Positions 1 through 7,467 of a stretch of DNA of 18,533 nucleotides are shown here, piece by piece. Below the pieces are notes generated by a model that made no database searches, was not told the DNA's origin, and saw nothing but the letters and a program-made list of their open reading frames with translations. The stretch is from an uncultured Mucilaginibacter sp. (GTDB taxonomy: Bacteria; Bacteroidota; Bacteroidia; Sphingobacteriales; Sphingobacteriaceae). The position numbers and the translations under genes were made by a program. Each line of letters begins with the position of its first letter. Within the stretch, counting starts at the first letter, position 1. The DNA is taken from contig NZ_CAMLOV010000113.1 in assembly GCF_946481715.1 (NCBI RefSeq), positions 1-18,533 of the forward strand, read 5' to 3'.

Positions 1-722
1 ACCACCGCAAAAAAGTACACCACCATCACCAGCCCAAAGGCAACAAAAGTGGAGGTAAGGTACGAGCGCACGGGCCTCTCCACCTCCTCCGCATAAGTAG
101 TGATATTATCCCAGCCAAGGCAGTTCCACATTACGGTATAAAGCGCCATACCGAATGAGGAGAACGGCAAACCATGCAGCGTTTGGTGCGGTATGCTAAC
201 GCCTCCATGGTTATAAATAGCCATAACAAACAGGATGATAAGCGGCGACAATACCGCAGCGCTTAAAAACAGCGCTACCCTGCCTACGGGCACTATCCCC
301 AAAATATTCAGAAATGCCGATGCCCATACAATGCAAAGGCAAACGGGTATGCGGTATTCTTCTATCCCCGGGAAAAAGAAGGAGGCATAGCCCACAAACA
401 AAACGGGGTATATGGCCAGGTCTACAAAGGTATAGATCCAGGTCCACCAGCCCTCGTAAAAACCCAGCCGGGTGCCAAGGGCATGCTTCACCCATTTGTA
501 ATAGCCGCCGGTAACGGGCATCATACTGTTGAGTTCCATTACCGTGAAAATGGCCGGCACATCCCAAAGCAAAGGTGTTACCAGCAAAATCAAAATGGCA
601 GCATGCTCGCCGGCGTATGCCAGCAATGGCTCCAACCCGTATGGCCCGCCGGATACGGTAAAAAACACCAATGCAACCAGTTGGAAGGGCTTGATTTTTC
701 GGTTTAAGGCGGGTTGTTGCAT
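1..722 (-). CDS. APC-superfamily amino acid/polyamine permease, N-terminal part (cut by window edge)
   Basis: Reading the minus strand from an ATG at 722 gives about 240 open codons that run off the window at position 1, so the C-terminal half is missing. The product begins MQQPALNRKIKPFQLVALVF and is highly hydrophobic, with several membrane helices. An early SGGPYGLE stretch (first helix, substrate-binding loop in this superfamily) and a later EEVERPVRSY segment are typical of amino acid-polyamine-organocation transporters. The family moves amino acids or polyamines across the inner membrane by ion or proton coupling; the substrate cannot be told from this fragment. An ATG seven bases upstream (729) opens an overlapping frame of 172 codons, but that translation is rich in Arg, Cys and His and resembles no transporter. 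No clear promoter is seen upstream. Confidence 0.85.
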   Translation of the reverse strand, partial: MQQPALNRKIKPFQLVALVFFTVSGGPYGLEPLLAYAGEHAAILILLVTPLLWDVPAIFTVMELNSMMPVTGGYYKWVKHALGTRLGFYEGWWTWIYTFVDLAIYPVLFVGYASFFFPGIEEYRIPVCLCIVWASAFLNILGIVPVGRVALFLSAAVLSPLIILFVMAIYNHGGVSIPHQTLHGLPFSSFGMALYTVMWNCLGWDNITTYAEEVERPVRSYLTSTFVAFGLVMVVYFFAV

Positions 723-814
723 CGGCCATAAAAATATTATAAATGTTGAGATTTTGGGAGTGGTGGGTACTATTAAAAAAACGTGGTGGTGGTTTGCAAA
801 GTTGGGGTGTTTAT

Positions 815-946
815 TTAACCGCGGAAATCAAAGAGATTTGCATTTCTTAATACCCGCAGAGTTACACAGAGATCTTGCTGCCCAAAGCACGGTTAGGCAG
901 GTCTCTGTGTAACTCTGCGTTTTCTCTCTGTGATCTCTGCGGTTAA
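815..946. repeat. Nested inverted repeat (palindromic intergenic element)
   Basis: An 18-bp perfect inverted pair (855-872 with 902-919, CGCAGAGTTACACAGAGA and its complement) lies inside an outer imperfect pair (815-837 with 924-946, TTAACCGC...). Together they form a 132-bp element that could fold into a long two-part hairpin. It fills most of the 330-bp gene-free stretch between the divergent permease and ileS. No coding potential was seen in it. It looks like a non-autonomous palindromic element of the kind dispersed in many bacterial genomes; the family was not identified. Confidence 0.8.
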
Positions 947-1014
947 AACGCCTTTCGCGCGTAATTTTGCCCATCCATTTCCCTCCTTTTCTCCTTTTTT
1001 AAGATAAAATTGCG

Positions 1015-1022
1015 TATTTTTG
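1015..1022 (+). promoter_or_regulatory. Probable -7 element of the ileS promoter
   Basis: TATTTTTG matches the Bacteroidota primary-sigma -7 consensus TAnnTTTG exactly. It lies 30 bases before the ileS ATG at 1053. No good -33 TTG is present about 19 bases upstream. A start of transcription near 1027-1030 would exclude the in-frame TTG at 1020 as the translation start. Confidence 0.55.
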
Positions 1023-1052
1023 CAACCTTTAAAATTCGAGGCGAACAGATTG

Positions 1053-4000
1053 ATGTACAAGGAATATAAGCAGTTAAACCTGTCGCAAACAGGGAAGGAT
1101 ATACTGGAGTTCTGGCAGCAGAACGGCATATTTGAAAAGAGCATAAGCAGCAGGCCGGCCAGCAAGCCGTATACTTTTTACGAAGGCCCGCCAAGCGCAA
1201 ACGGGATGCCCGGCATCCACCACGTAATGGGGCGCTCTATTAAAGATATTTTTTGCCGTTACAAAACGCTGAAAGGCTACCAGGTAAAACGCAAAGGCGG
1301 ATGGGATACCCATGGCCTGCCGATAGAACTTGCTGTAGAAAAATCGCTTGGCATTACTAAGGACGACATTGGTAAAAAGATTTCCGTAAAAGAGTACAAC
1401 GATGCCTGCCGCAAGGAGGTGATGCGCTATACCGACGTATGGAACGACCTAACCGAGAAAATGGGTTACTGGGTTGACCTGGAGAACCCTTACGTTACCT
1501 ACGAGAACGAATACATCGAAAGCCTTTGGTGGATATTGCAGCAGCTTTACAAAAAAGGTTGGTTGTACAAAGGCTATACCGTACAACCATACTCGCCAAA
1601 ATCGGGTACCGGGCTAAGCTCGCACGAGCTGAACCAGCCGGGTACCTACAAAATGGTGAAGGATACCACCATCACCGCGCAGTTTAAAGTAAAACGCGAT
1701 GGCGATTCGGAATTCCTGTATTCCGGTGTCCCTACCGGAACAGATGTTTTCATCCTGGCCTGGACGACAACTCCATGGACCCTGCCATCAAACTGCGCAC
1801 TGGCCGTTGGCGAAAATATCACCTATGTTAAAATAGCCACCTTTAACCCATATACCTACACACCGGTGTGCGTGGTATTGGCGAAAGATTTGGTAAAAAA
1901 ATACTTTAAAGCCGAAGGCGAGAACGCCTCTTTTGAAGATTACAAAGGCGGCGATAAGGTTATCCCTTACCGTATAGATGCTGAAATAAAAGGCAGCCAG
2001 TTGCTTGGCTTACATTACTACCAGTTGATGCCTTATGTAACCAATGATGACCTGGAGAAAAACGCTTTCCGCGTTATCCCGGCAGATTTTGTTACTACCG
2101 AGGATGGTACCGGCATTGTGCACACCGCCTCCGTTTTTGGTGCGGATGACTTTAGGGCATGTAAGGAAAACAACGTGCCATCAGTAATGGTGAAGGACGA
2201 GAACGGCAAAGATGTACCGCTTGTTGACAAGCAGGGCCGCTTTGTGGAAGAAGTTACCGATTACGCCGGCCGTTACGTAAAAGAAGAATACTATAGCAAC
2301 GAAGAACGTGCCGAAGAAGGTTTTAAACCGACTGACGTACTGATATCCATAAAGCTGAAAGAAGAAAATAAAGCATTCAACGTACAAAAATACGAGCACA
2401 GCTACCCGCATTCCTGGCGTAGTGATGAGCCGATTTTGTACTACCCGCTGGATAGCTGGTTCATCAAAACCACCGCCGTTAAGGATAAAATGGTGGAGTT
2501 GAACAAAACCATCAACTGGAAACCCGAAAGCACAGGCACGGGCCGTTTTGGCAACTGGCTGGAAAATTTGGTAGACTGGAACCTTTCGCGCTCCCGATAC
2601 TGGGGCACCCCGCTGCCTATCTGGCGCGAGGAGAACGGCGGCGAGGAAAAATGCATCGGCTCGATAGCCGAACTGAATGCCGAGATAGAAAAATCTATCG
2701 CCGCAGGCCATATGCCTGCCGGTTTCAAATTGGAAGATATGCACCGCCCTTATGTGGACGATGTGATATTAACTTCTGCTGCAGGCAATAAAATGCTGCG
2801 CGAGCCCGACCTGATAGATGTTTGGTTTGATAGCGGCGCTATGCCGTACGCGCAATGGCATTTCCCTTTCGAGAATAAAGAAGATTTTAAAGCCGCCTAC
2901 CCTGCAGATTTTATAGCCGAAGGTGTTGACCAAACCCGTGGCTGGTTTTTTACCCTGCATGCCATTGCGGTGATGCTAAGCGAAGCCAGCGATGAGATAA
3001 AAGCCGTAAATGCCGAAGTAGGCAACAAAGGCATCTCGTTTAAAAACGTTATCAGTAACGGTTTGGTGCTTGATAAAAACGGCAACAAAATGAGCAAGCG
3101 CCTGGGCAATGGTATCGATCCGTTCGAGACCATCAACCAATACGGTGCCGATGCTGCCCGCTGGTACATGATCAGCAACGCCGCGCCATGGGATAACCTA
3201 AAGTTTAATATTGAGGGTTTAGACGAGGTTCGCCGTAAGTTCTTCGGTACGTTGTATAATACTTACTCGTTCTTTGTGCTGTATGCCAACATAGATAAGT
3301 TTACCTACAGCGAAGCCGAGATAGCTATCAACGACCGCCCGGAAATTGACCGCTGGATCATCTCGCTGTTAAATACCCTAAGCAAAGAGGTGGATGCTTA
3401 CTATGCCGATTTTGAGCCAACCAAAGCTGCCCGCGCTATACAGGAATTTGTGGATGTGCATTTCAGCAATTGGTATATCCGCCTAAGCCGCCGCCGCTTC
3501 TGGCGGTCGGATAATTCGGACGATAAACTTTCTGCTTATCAAACGCTTTATACTTGTTTAATAACCATCAGCAAATTGATGTCGCCCATTGCGCCATTTT
3601 TTGCCGAGCGTTTATATACCGACCTGAACTCGGTTACAGGCAAAGAAGAATTTGAATCGGTGCATTTGGCCTACTTCCCCGAGTACCAGGCAGAGCTGGT
3701 TGATTCTGCTTTGGAAGAACGCATGCAGCTGGCACAGGATATCTCATCGCTGGTATTATCGCTGCGTAAAAAGATAGAGATCCCGGTACGCCGCCCGCTT
3801 GGCAAGATATTGCTGCCGATATTGGATAAGAACTTTAAAGAGCAGGTAGAGAAGGTGAAAGACCTGATACTATCCGAAACCAATATCAAAAGCATCGAAT
3901 ACATTACGGATACCGAAGGTTTTGTTAAAAAGAAGATAAAGCCAAACTTTAAAGCCCTTGGCGCTAAGGTAGGTAAGGATATGAAAGATGTTGCCGCAGC

Positions 4001-4442
4001 CATTAACGCATTCGGCCAGGCAGAGATAGCTAAGTTGGAAAGCGAAGGCACTATTGAGGTGCTTGATGGCAAGTATTCGATACTGGTATCGGATGTAGAA
4101 ATCATCGCTGAAGATGTCCCTGGCTGGCAAGTTGCAAATTTGGGAAAACTAACCGTGGCTTTAGATGTTACGCTAACCGAAGAATTAAAACAGGAGGGGA
4201 TATCGAGAGAGTTGGTAAATCGTATACAGAATCTGCGTAAGTCGAAAGAATTTGAAGTTACCGATAAGATAAACGTCCGCGTTAGCGACAACTCCTACAT
4301 TGGAGAAGCAGTGAAAAATAATTTATCCTATATTTGCGCCGAAATTTTGGCAGAGAGCCTTGTGCTTGATAACCAGCTGAATGAAGGCGATAAAGTAGAG
4401 ATTGATGGAATTGAAATTTTAATAGTTATTAGTAAAAGTTAA
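1053..4442 (+). CDS. ileS: Isoleucyl-tRNA synthetase, type 2, with GIHH signature
   Basis: This class Ia synthetase charges tRNA(Ile) with isoleucine in the cytoplasm. From the ATG at 1053 the product is 1129 residues, the usual length for the eukaryote-like type 2 enzyme. Visible motifs are GPPSANG (45-51), the signature region GMPGIHH (51-57), WDTHGLP, the editing-domain motifs TTTPWTLPSN and GTGIVHTASVFGADD, DQTRGWFF, and KMSKR (679-683). A C-terminal anticodon-binding region follows. The first signature, normally HxGH, reads G54-I-H-H57, i.e. GxHH, with the Gly and His exchanged. GxHH variants are known among type 2 enzymes and have been linked to very high mupirocin tolerance; that property is inferred here. 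The reading frame extends upstream to a TTG at 1020, but the probable promoter overlaps it. It is first in an operon with the DksA-like gene (1 base between stop and ATG) and lspA. Confidence 0.97.
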   Translation: MYKEYKQLNLSQTGKDILEFWQQNGIFEKSISSRPASKPYTFYEGPPSANGMPGIHHVMGRSIKDIFCRYKTLKGYQVKRKGGWDTHGLPIELAVEKSLGITKDDIGKKISVKEYNDACRKEVMRYTDVWNDLTEKMGYWVDLENPYVTYENEYIESLWWILQQLYKKGWLYKGYTVQPYSPKSGTGLSSHELNQPGTYKMVKDTTITAQFKVKRDGDSEFLYSGVPTGTDVFILAWTTTPWTLPSNCALAVGENITYVKIATFNPYTYTPVCVVLAKDLVKKYFKAEGENASFEDYKGGDKVIPYRIDAEIKGSQLLGLHYYQLMPYVTNDDLEKNAFRVIPADFVTTEDGTGIVHTASVFGADDFRACKENNVPSVMVKDENGKDVPLVDKQGRFVEEVTDYAGRYVKEEYYSNEERAEEGFKPTDVLISIKLKEENKAFNVQKYEHSYPHSWRSDEPILYYPLDSWFIKTTAVKDKMVELNKTINWKPESTGTGRFGNWLENLVDWNLSRSRYWGTPLPIWREENGGEEKCIGSIAELNAEIEKSIAAGHMPAGFKLEDMHRPYVDDVILTSAAGNKMLREPDLIDVWFDSGAMPYAQWHFPFENKEDFKAAYPADFIAEGVDQTRGWFFTLHAIAVMLSEASDEIKAVNAEVGNKGISFKNVISNGLVLDKNGNKMSKRLGNGIDPFETINQYGADAARWYMISNAAPWDNLKFNIEGLDEVRRKFFGTLYNTYSFFVLYANIDKFTYSEAEIAINDRPEIDRWIISLLNTLSKEVDAYYADFEPTKAARAIQEFVDVHFSNWYIRLSRRRFWRSDNSDDKLSAYQTLYTCLITISKLMSPIAPFFAERLYTDLNSVTGKEEFESVHLAYFPEYQAELVDSALEERMQLAQDISSLVLSLRKKIEIPVRRPLGKILLPILDKNFKEQVEKVKDLILSETNIKSIEYITDTEGFVKKKIKPNFKALGAKVGKDMKDVAAAINAFGQAEIAKLESEGTIEVLDGKYSILVSDVEIIAEDVPGWQVANLGKLTVALDVTLTEELKQEGISRELVNRIQNLRKSKEFEVTDKINVRVSDNSYIGEAVKNNLSYICAEILAESLVLDNQLNEGDKVEIDGIEILIVISKS

Positions 4443-4443
4443 C

Positions 4444-4827
4444 ATGAGTCAAGAACCAGTAAAAACAAGATATTCTGACGCAGAATTAAAAGAATTTAAA
4501 GACCTGCTTTTAGAAAAACTACGCAGCTCTAAAGAAGAGCTTGCGGCATTGGCAACATCATTAAGTTCGCCAAATGCAAACGGTACAGATGATACGGCCG
4601 GTACTTACAAAACATTAGAAGATGGTTCTGCAACTTTAGAGAAAGAGCAGATAAACCAGCTTGCTGCACGCCAAAAGAAATTTATAGAGCAGTTAGAAGC
4701 CGCTTTGGTACGTATAGAAAACAAAACATACGGTATTTGCCGCGAAACCGGCAAGCTTATCCCTAAAGAGCGTTTGCGCGCAGTGCCGCATACAACGCTT
4801 ACTATGGAAGCAAAATTAAAGCAATAA
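4444..4827 (+). CDS. TraR/DksA-family protein with degenerate zinc finger
   Basis: This 127-residue protein has the DksA/TraR layout: an N-terminal helical hairpin (about 10-95) followed by the C-terminal motif YGICRETGKLIPKERLRAVP (96-115). DksA-type proteins bind in the RNA polymerase secondary channel and tune transcription, often with ppGpp. In zinc-binding members four cysteines hold the finger. Here only C99 remains; the CxxC partner is T102 and the two C-terminal cysteines are replaced by Leu/Thr residues near 118-120. The fold may therefore be metal-free, as in other cysteine-poor members. Acidic residues D49-D50 sit near the expected coiled-coil tip. It starts one base after the ileS stop, and its own stop abuts the lspA ATG, so the three are surely co-transcribed. 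The family call is firm; the exact role is not known. Confidence 0.88.
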   Translation: MSQEPVKTRYSDAELKEFKDLLLEKLRSSKEELAALATSLSSPNANGTDDTAGTYKTLEDGSATLEKEQINQLAARQKKFIEQLEAALVRIENKTYGICRETGKLIPKERLRAVPHTTLTMEAKLKQ

Positions 4828-5433
4828 ATGAAGGCAGCTTATACAAAACCCTTCTTAACCGCTGCATTTATCGTCCTGCTCGACCAGATCATTAAGATCT
4901 GGGTGAGGAAGCATATGCTCCTGGGCGAAGAGATACACTTCCTGGGCGACCGGGGGATGCTTCGCTACATCGAGAACAACGGCATGGCCTTTGGCATGGA
5001 GTTGGGCGGCGAGATGGGCAAACTGGCGCTAACGTTATTCCGTATTGTTGCGGTTTGTGGTATTGGCTACGGGCTGGTACATCTTATTAAGCACAAACAC
5101 CACCGTGGGTTAATTATGATGGTAGCGCTGATACTGGCCGGTGCGGTGGGTAATATTATCGATTCTACCTTCTACGGTGTCGTATACGGTTATGCACCAT
5201 TATTCCACGGCCGGGTGGTTGATATGTTTTACTTCCCCTTAATAACCGGGCATTTCCCGGCATGGGTACCTGTTTGGGGCAGCCAGGAATTTATCTTCTT
5301 CCGCCCGATATTTAACCTTGCAGATTCGGCCATATCGGTAGGCGTTATCCTCATCCTGCTTAACCAAAAACGCTACTTCAAACACGAAGCAGTTGAAGAA
5401 AGCAGCCCGAATAGCGAGATGGTGGAGGATTGA
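4828..5433 (+). CDS. lspA: Lipoprotein signal peptidase (signal peptidase II)
   Basis: LspA is an inner-membrane aspartyl protease that removes the signal peptide from diacylglyceryl-modified prolipoproteins. This 201-residue product has four hydrophobic segments and the family motifs ENNGMAFG (49-56), GNIID (108-112) and FNLADSAIS (162-170). D112 and D166 are the expected catalytic aspartates. About 30 extra residues lie between VVDMFYF (130-136) and FNLAD compared with short proteobacterial enzymes; I recall a longer loop here in Bacteroidota LspA. The ATG directly follows the stop codon of the DksA-like gene. It is last in the operon: a hairpin terminator follows at 5476-5519. Confidence 0.97.
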   Translation: MKAAYTKPFLTAAFIVLLDQIIKIWVRKHMLLGEEIHFLGDRGMLRYIENNGMAFGMELGGEMGKLALTLFRIVAVCGIGYGLVHLIKHKHHRGLIMMVALILAGAVGNIIDSTFYGVVYGYAPLFHGRVVDMFYFPLITGHFPAWVPVWGSQEFIFFRPIFNLADSAISVGVILILLNQKRYFKHEAVEESSPNSEMVED

Positions 5434-5437
5434 GTTA

Positions 5438-5458
5438 GTCGGAACTCGGAAAGTCCGA
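5438..5458. repeat. Short degenerate 7-bp tandem array after lspA
   Basis: Three consecutive 7-bp units GTCGGAA, CTCGGAA and AGTCCGA begin four bases after the lspA stop codon; the third unit partly inverts the word. It is the shortest of the 7-bp-period arrays in this window, so chance cannot be excluded when it is taken alone. Confidence 0.4.
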
Positions 5459-5475
5459 ACAAATAATATAACAAG

Positions 5476-5519
5476 TATAAAGCACGAAAAGCGGCGGCAG
5501 CCGCTTTTCGTGCTTTATA
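5476..5519 (+). terminator. Terminator-like hairpin after lspA
   Basis: The arms 5476-5495 and 5500-5519 are perfectly complementary over 20 bp (TATAAAGCACGAAAAGCGGC and its complement) around a GGCA loop. It lies 43 bases after the lspA stop, so it probably ends the ileS-lspA transcript. The T-rich run is part of the stem rather than a separate tail. Confidence 0.7.
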
Positions 5520-5526
5520 GCCCCAT

Positions 5527-5622
5527 CGTCATTGCGAGGTACGAAGCAATCTCTACGTTGGACATGCGGATTTGCAAAGCCGCTCTGCTTGCAGGGAGAT
5601 TGCTTCGTACCTTATAATGACG
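5527..5622. repeat. REP-like palindrome, CGTCATTGCGAGG family
   Basis: Two 27-bp arms (5527-5553 and 5596-5622) match inversely at 24 of 27 positions around a 42-base centre. The outer words are CGTCATT...AATGACG and the inner word is GGTACGAAGCAATCTC. This is a dispersed-repeat type found in many bacteria. It is the first of three palindromes in the 528-bp gene-free stretch 5434-5961. Confidence 0.8.
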
Positions 5623-5645
5623 TGATCATAAGTTATTGATAATCT

Positions 5646-5759
5646 TGTCATTCCGAACCGAGGAACGAATCTTGTTGTTTATGCAAGGCTTACCACTTTG
5701 CATGCCTGCTTTGCATTACTAACAAGATTCCTCGTCGCTGCGCTTCCCTCGGAATGACA
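5646..5759. repeat. REP-like palindrome, TGTCATTCCGA family
   Basis: The outer arms are an 11-bp perfect pair, TGTCATTCCGA at 5646-5656 and its complement at 5749-5759. Inner arms pair AATCTTGTT (5668-5676) with AACAAGATT (5721-5729). The right half carries extra bases, so the element is asymmetric. No coding capacity was seen. Confidence 0.75.
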
Positions 5760-5797
5760 TAATTGTAAGTCATTAACAGTTAACATTCTTATTTTCA

Positions 5798-5851
5798 CAC
5801 GTCATAACCATTTTTTTCAGGGTCCCCCTGGTGGATACTCGCAATGACGTG
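5798..5851. repeat. Degenerate third palindrome with a half copy of the CGTCATTGCGAG word
   Basis: CACGTCAT (5798-5805) pairs with ATGACGTG (5844-5851), and a small CAGGG/CCCTG hairpin lies between them. The segment 5838-5849 is an exact 12-base inverse copy of the outer arm word at 5527-5538, so this looks like a decayed relative of that element. Confidence 0.55.
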
Positions 5852-5961
5852 GTGGTTAAAGTATGTGCCGCCGAAAATTTACACGTATTTAACCAACCCC
5901 CAATCGCCAGCCCCTTATCTCTCGCCATAAATTCCTATATTGGCTTTTAATACACATCCCC

Positions 5962-6459
5962 ATGAAAAAACTGCTTTTAATTGCCGCCATCATAGCCCTT
6001 GTTACAACGGCTAATGCCCAAACAACGCCAACCCTATACCATCCCGAAGCTAATGCGAAGGCGGAGATAGCAGCTGCTGTAAAGAAAGCTGCTGTGGAGC
6101 ATAAGAATGTGATGCTGCAAATTGGCGGTAACTGGTGCAGCTGGTGCCTCCGGTTCAATAAACTGGTTACCTCTACCGATTCGCTCAATACCTATTTGAA
6201 CAACAACTACGAAGTAGTGCATGTAAACTACAGCAAAGAGAACATGAACGAAAAACTGCTTGCCGAATTGGGCTACCCGCAGCGTTTTGGCTTCCCCGTA
6301 TTTATTATACTGGATGATAAAGGCAACCGCCTGCATACCCAAAACTCAGGTTACCTGGAAGAGGGCAAAGGCTACAGCAACACCAAAGTGCTGGAGTTTT
6401 TCCAAAGCTGGTCGCCCGCCGCGCTTGATCCGAAGAGTTACGCAGAGAAGACGAAGTAG
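5962..6459 (+). CDS. Secreted thioredoxin-fold protein (WCSWC motif)
   Basis: This 165-residue product has a signal peptide (residues 1-19, predicted cut ANA|Q20) and a single thioredoxin-like domain. The redox motif is W58-C59-S-W-C62, followed by the expected cis-proline in FGFPVFIIL (P112). The layout resembles small thioredoxin_7-type oxidoreductases that act on disulfides outside the cytoplasm; the substrate is unknown. It is a single-gene unit between gene-free stretches, with its own hairpin terminator at 6479-6514. A weak -7-like motif (TATATTGG, 5936-5943) lies about 20 bases before the ATG. The fold call is sure; a specific role is not. Confidence 0.88.
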   Translation: MKKLLLIAAIIALVTTANAQTTPTLYHPEANAKAEIAAAVKKAAVEHKNVMLQIGGNWCSWCLRFNKLVTSTDSLNTYLNNNYEVVHVNYSKENMNEKLLAELGYPQRFGFPVFIILDDKGNRLHTQNSGYLEEGKGYSNTKVLEFFQSWSPAALDPKSYAEKTK

Positions 6460-6478
6460 GGATTAGTAGAAACATCAT

Positions 6479-6514
6479 AAACTAAAAAGCGGCATCAGTC
6501 GCTTTTTTAGTTTT
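6479..6514 (+). terminator. Terminator hairpin after the thioredoxin-fold gene
   Basis: AAACTAAAAAGCG (6479-6491) pairs with CGCTTTTTTAGTTT (6500-6513) with one bulged T, around an 8-base loop. The T-rich right arm runs into TTTTA. It lies 19 bases after the stop codon. Confidence 0.75.
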
Positions 6515-6523
6515 ATCCGATTA

Positions 6524-6610
6524 CGTCGTTGCGAGCGAAGCGCGGCAATCATCGGCAAGCAGAGCAGCCATATGAATCGGCTGACACTGCCTACGATTGC
6601 CACGCTTTCC
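6524..6610. repeat. REP-like palindrome related to the GTCATTGCGAG family
   Basis: GCGAAGCGCGGCAATC (6535-6550) and its inverse at 6595-6610 agree at 13 of 16 positions. The left end, CGTCGTTGCGAGCGAAG, is a variant of the outer word of the 5527-5622 element. It ends about 50 bases before the next start codon, close to the probable promoter of that gene. Confidence 0.65.
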
Positions 6611-6658
6611 GAACAATATCCCCTATATTGCTGCCTTTAACCTCATAAACCCAACATC

Positions 6659-7360
6659 ATGAAAAAACTACTGGTAATAGCGGCCCTTGCGGCATCCACC
6701 CTCGGCGCATCGGCACAAAACGCAGACTTGCGCCGTAAAATTGAAGTAAGCGGCATAGCCGAGCAGGAGGTTACGCCTGATATCATCAAGGTAAGCATAT
6801 CCTTAAAAGAATACTTTAATAAAGACAAGAAAAAAATAAGCATTGCGCAACTGGAAGCCCAATTGCAAAAAGCAGTGGATGATGCAGGGATCAAAAAAGA
6901 AGACCTTACCATAAATGACCTTTCTGCTTACAACTGGGAAGAAAAGAAGAAAAACCACAATTTTTTAGCCAGCAAGCAATACGGTATTAAGTTTAAGGAG
7001 CTAACCAAGTACAACCAGATACTCGGCAAACTGGATCCGAAAGGAGTAGAATCCACGGAGATAAACGATTACGACTACTCAAAAATGACCACCGTAAAAA
7101 AGGAATTGAAGATAATGGCTCTTTTAGCGGCACGTGATAAAGCAGAATACCTGTTAAATAGCGTAGGCGAAAAGTTAGGCAGCGTGCTTAGTATTTCCGA
7201 AATAGATAACGGTGCTTCCCAGTACGAGAACAGTAGCCTTATGTCAAACACCTTAAATGTAAAGGGGTATTCAGCCAATAGCGATTCATCTTCCTCAAAC
7301 ATCAACTTCAAAACCATCAAGCTCAGCTTCCAGGTATCTGCCGTATTCGAAATAAAATAA
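6659..7360 (+). CDS. Secreted SIMPL-domain (DUF541) protein
   Basis: This 233-residue product starts with a signal peptide (1-19, predicted cut ASA|Q20). A SIMPL-type domain follows: a beta strand with IEVSGIAEQEVTPDIIKVSI (28-47), an alternating alpha/beta region, the segment ALLAARDKAEYLLNSVGEKL and a final strand FKTIKLSFQVSAVFEIK. SIMPL proteins are periplasmic or surface oligomers of poorly known function, linked in some species to oxidative or envelope stress. A serine-rich low-complexity loop (SANSDSSSSN) lies before the last strand. It is monocistronic: a palindrome and probable promoter lie upstream and a hairpin lies downstream at 7370-7404. Confidence 0.88.
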   Translation: MKKLLVIAALAASTLGASAQNADLRRKIEVSGIAEQEVTPDIIKVSISLKEYFNKDKKKISIAQLEAQLQKAVDDAGIKKEDLTINDLSAYNWEEKKKNHNFLASKQYGIKFKELTKYNQILGKLDPKGVESTEINDYDYSKMTTVKKELKIMALLAARDKAEYLLNSVGEKLGSVLSISEIDNGASQYENSSLMSNTLNVKGYSANSDSSSSNINFKTIKLSFQVSAVFEIK

Positions 7361-7369
7361 CATAAACTA

Positions 7370-7404
7370 AAACAGGGTTACCGCTCATCACGATAACCCT
7401 GTTT
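7370..7404. terminator. Bidirectional terminator hairpin between converging genes
   Basis: AAACAGGGTTA (7370-7380) and TAACCCTGTTT (7394-7404) form a perfect 11-bp stem with a 13-base loop. The arm ends are A-rich on one side and T-rich on the other, so it could end both the SIMPL transcript (plus) and the pyk transcript (minus). Confidence 0.75.
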
Positions 7405-7428
7405 CTATTTCTTCAAGTAGCAAGCGGA

Positions 7429-7463
7429 AATCCGAAATCGAAAATTCGATATCCGAAATTCAC
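7429..7463. repeat. Degenerate 7-bp tandem array, unit AATCCGA
   Basis: Five units in exact 7-bp register: AATCCGA, AATCGAA, AATTCGA, TATCCGA, AATTCAC. The array ends four bases from the last base of the pyk stop codon (minus strand), in the gap between two converging genes. Confidence 0.65.
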
Positions 7464-7467
7464 CAAC

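Noticed and set aside
211..729. 172-codon minus-strand ORF at the left end
   Set aside because: Its translation is rich in Arg, Cys and His with no family resemblance; the frame starting at 722 on the same strand gives a clear APC permease that runs off the window.
1020..1052. TTG start 11 codons upstream of the ileS ATG
   Set aside because: It overlaps the probable -7 element, and the family N-terminus fits the ATG at 1053.
5393..5617. 74-codon plus-strand ORF overlapping the lspA end
   Set aside because: It crosses the terminator hairpin and a REP-like palindrome and has no recognisable protein features.
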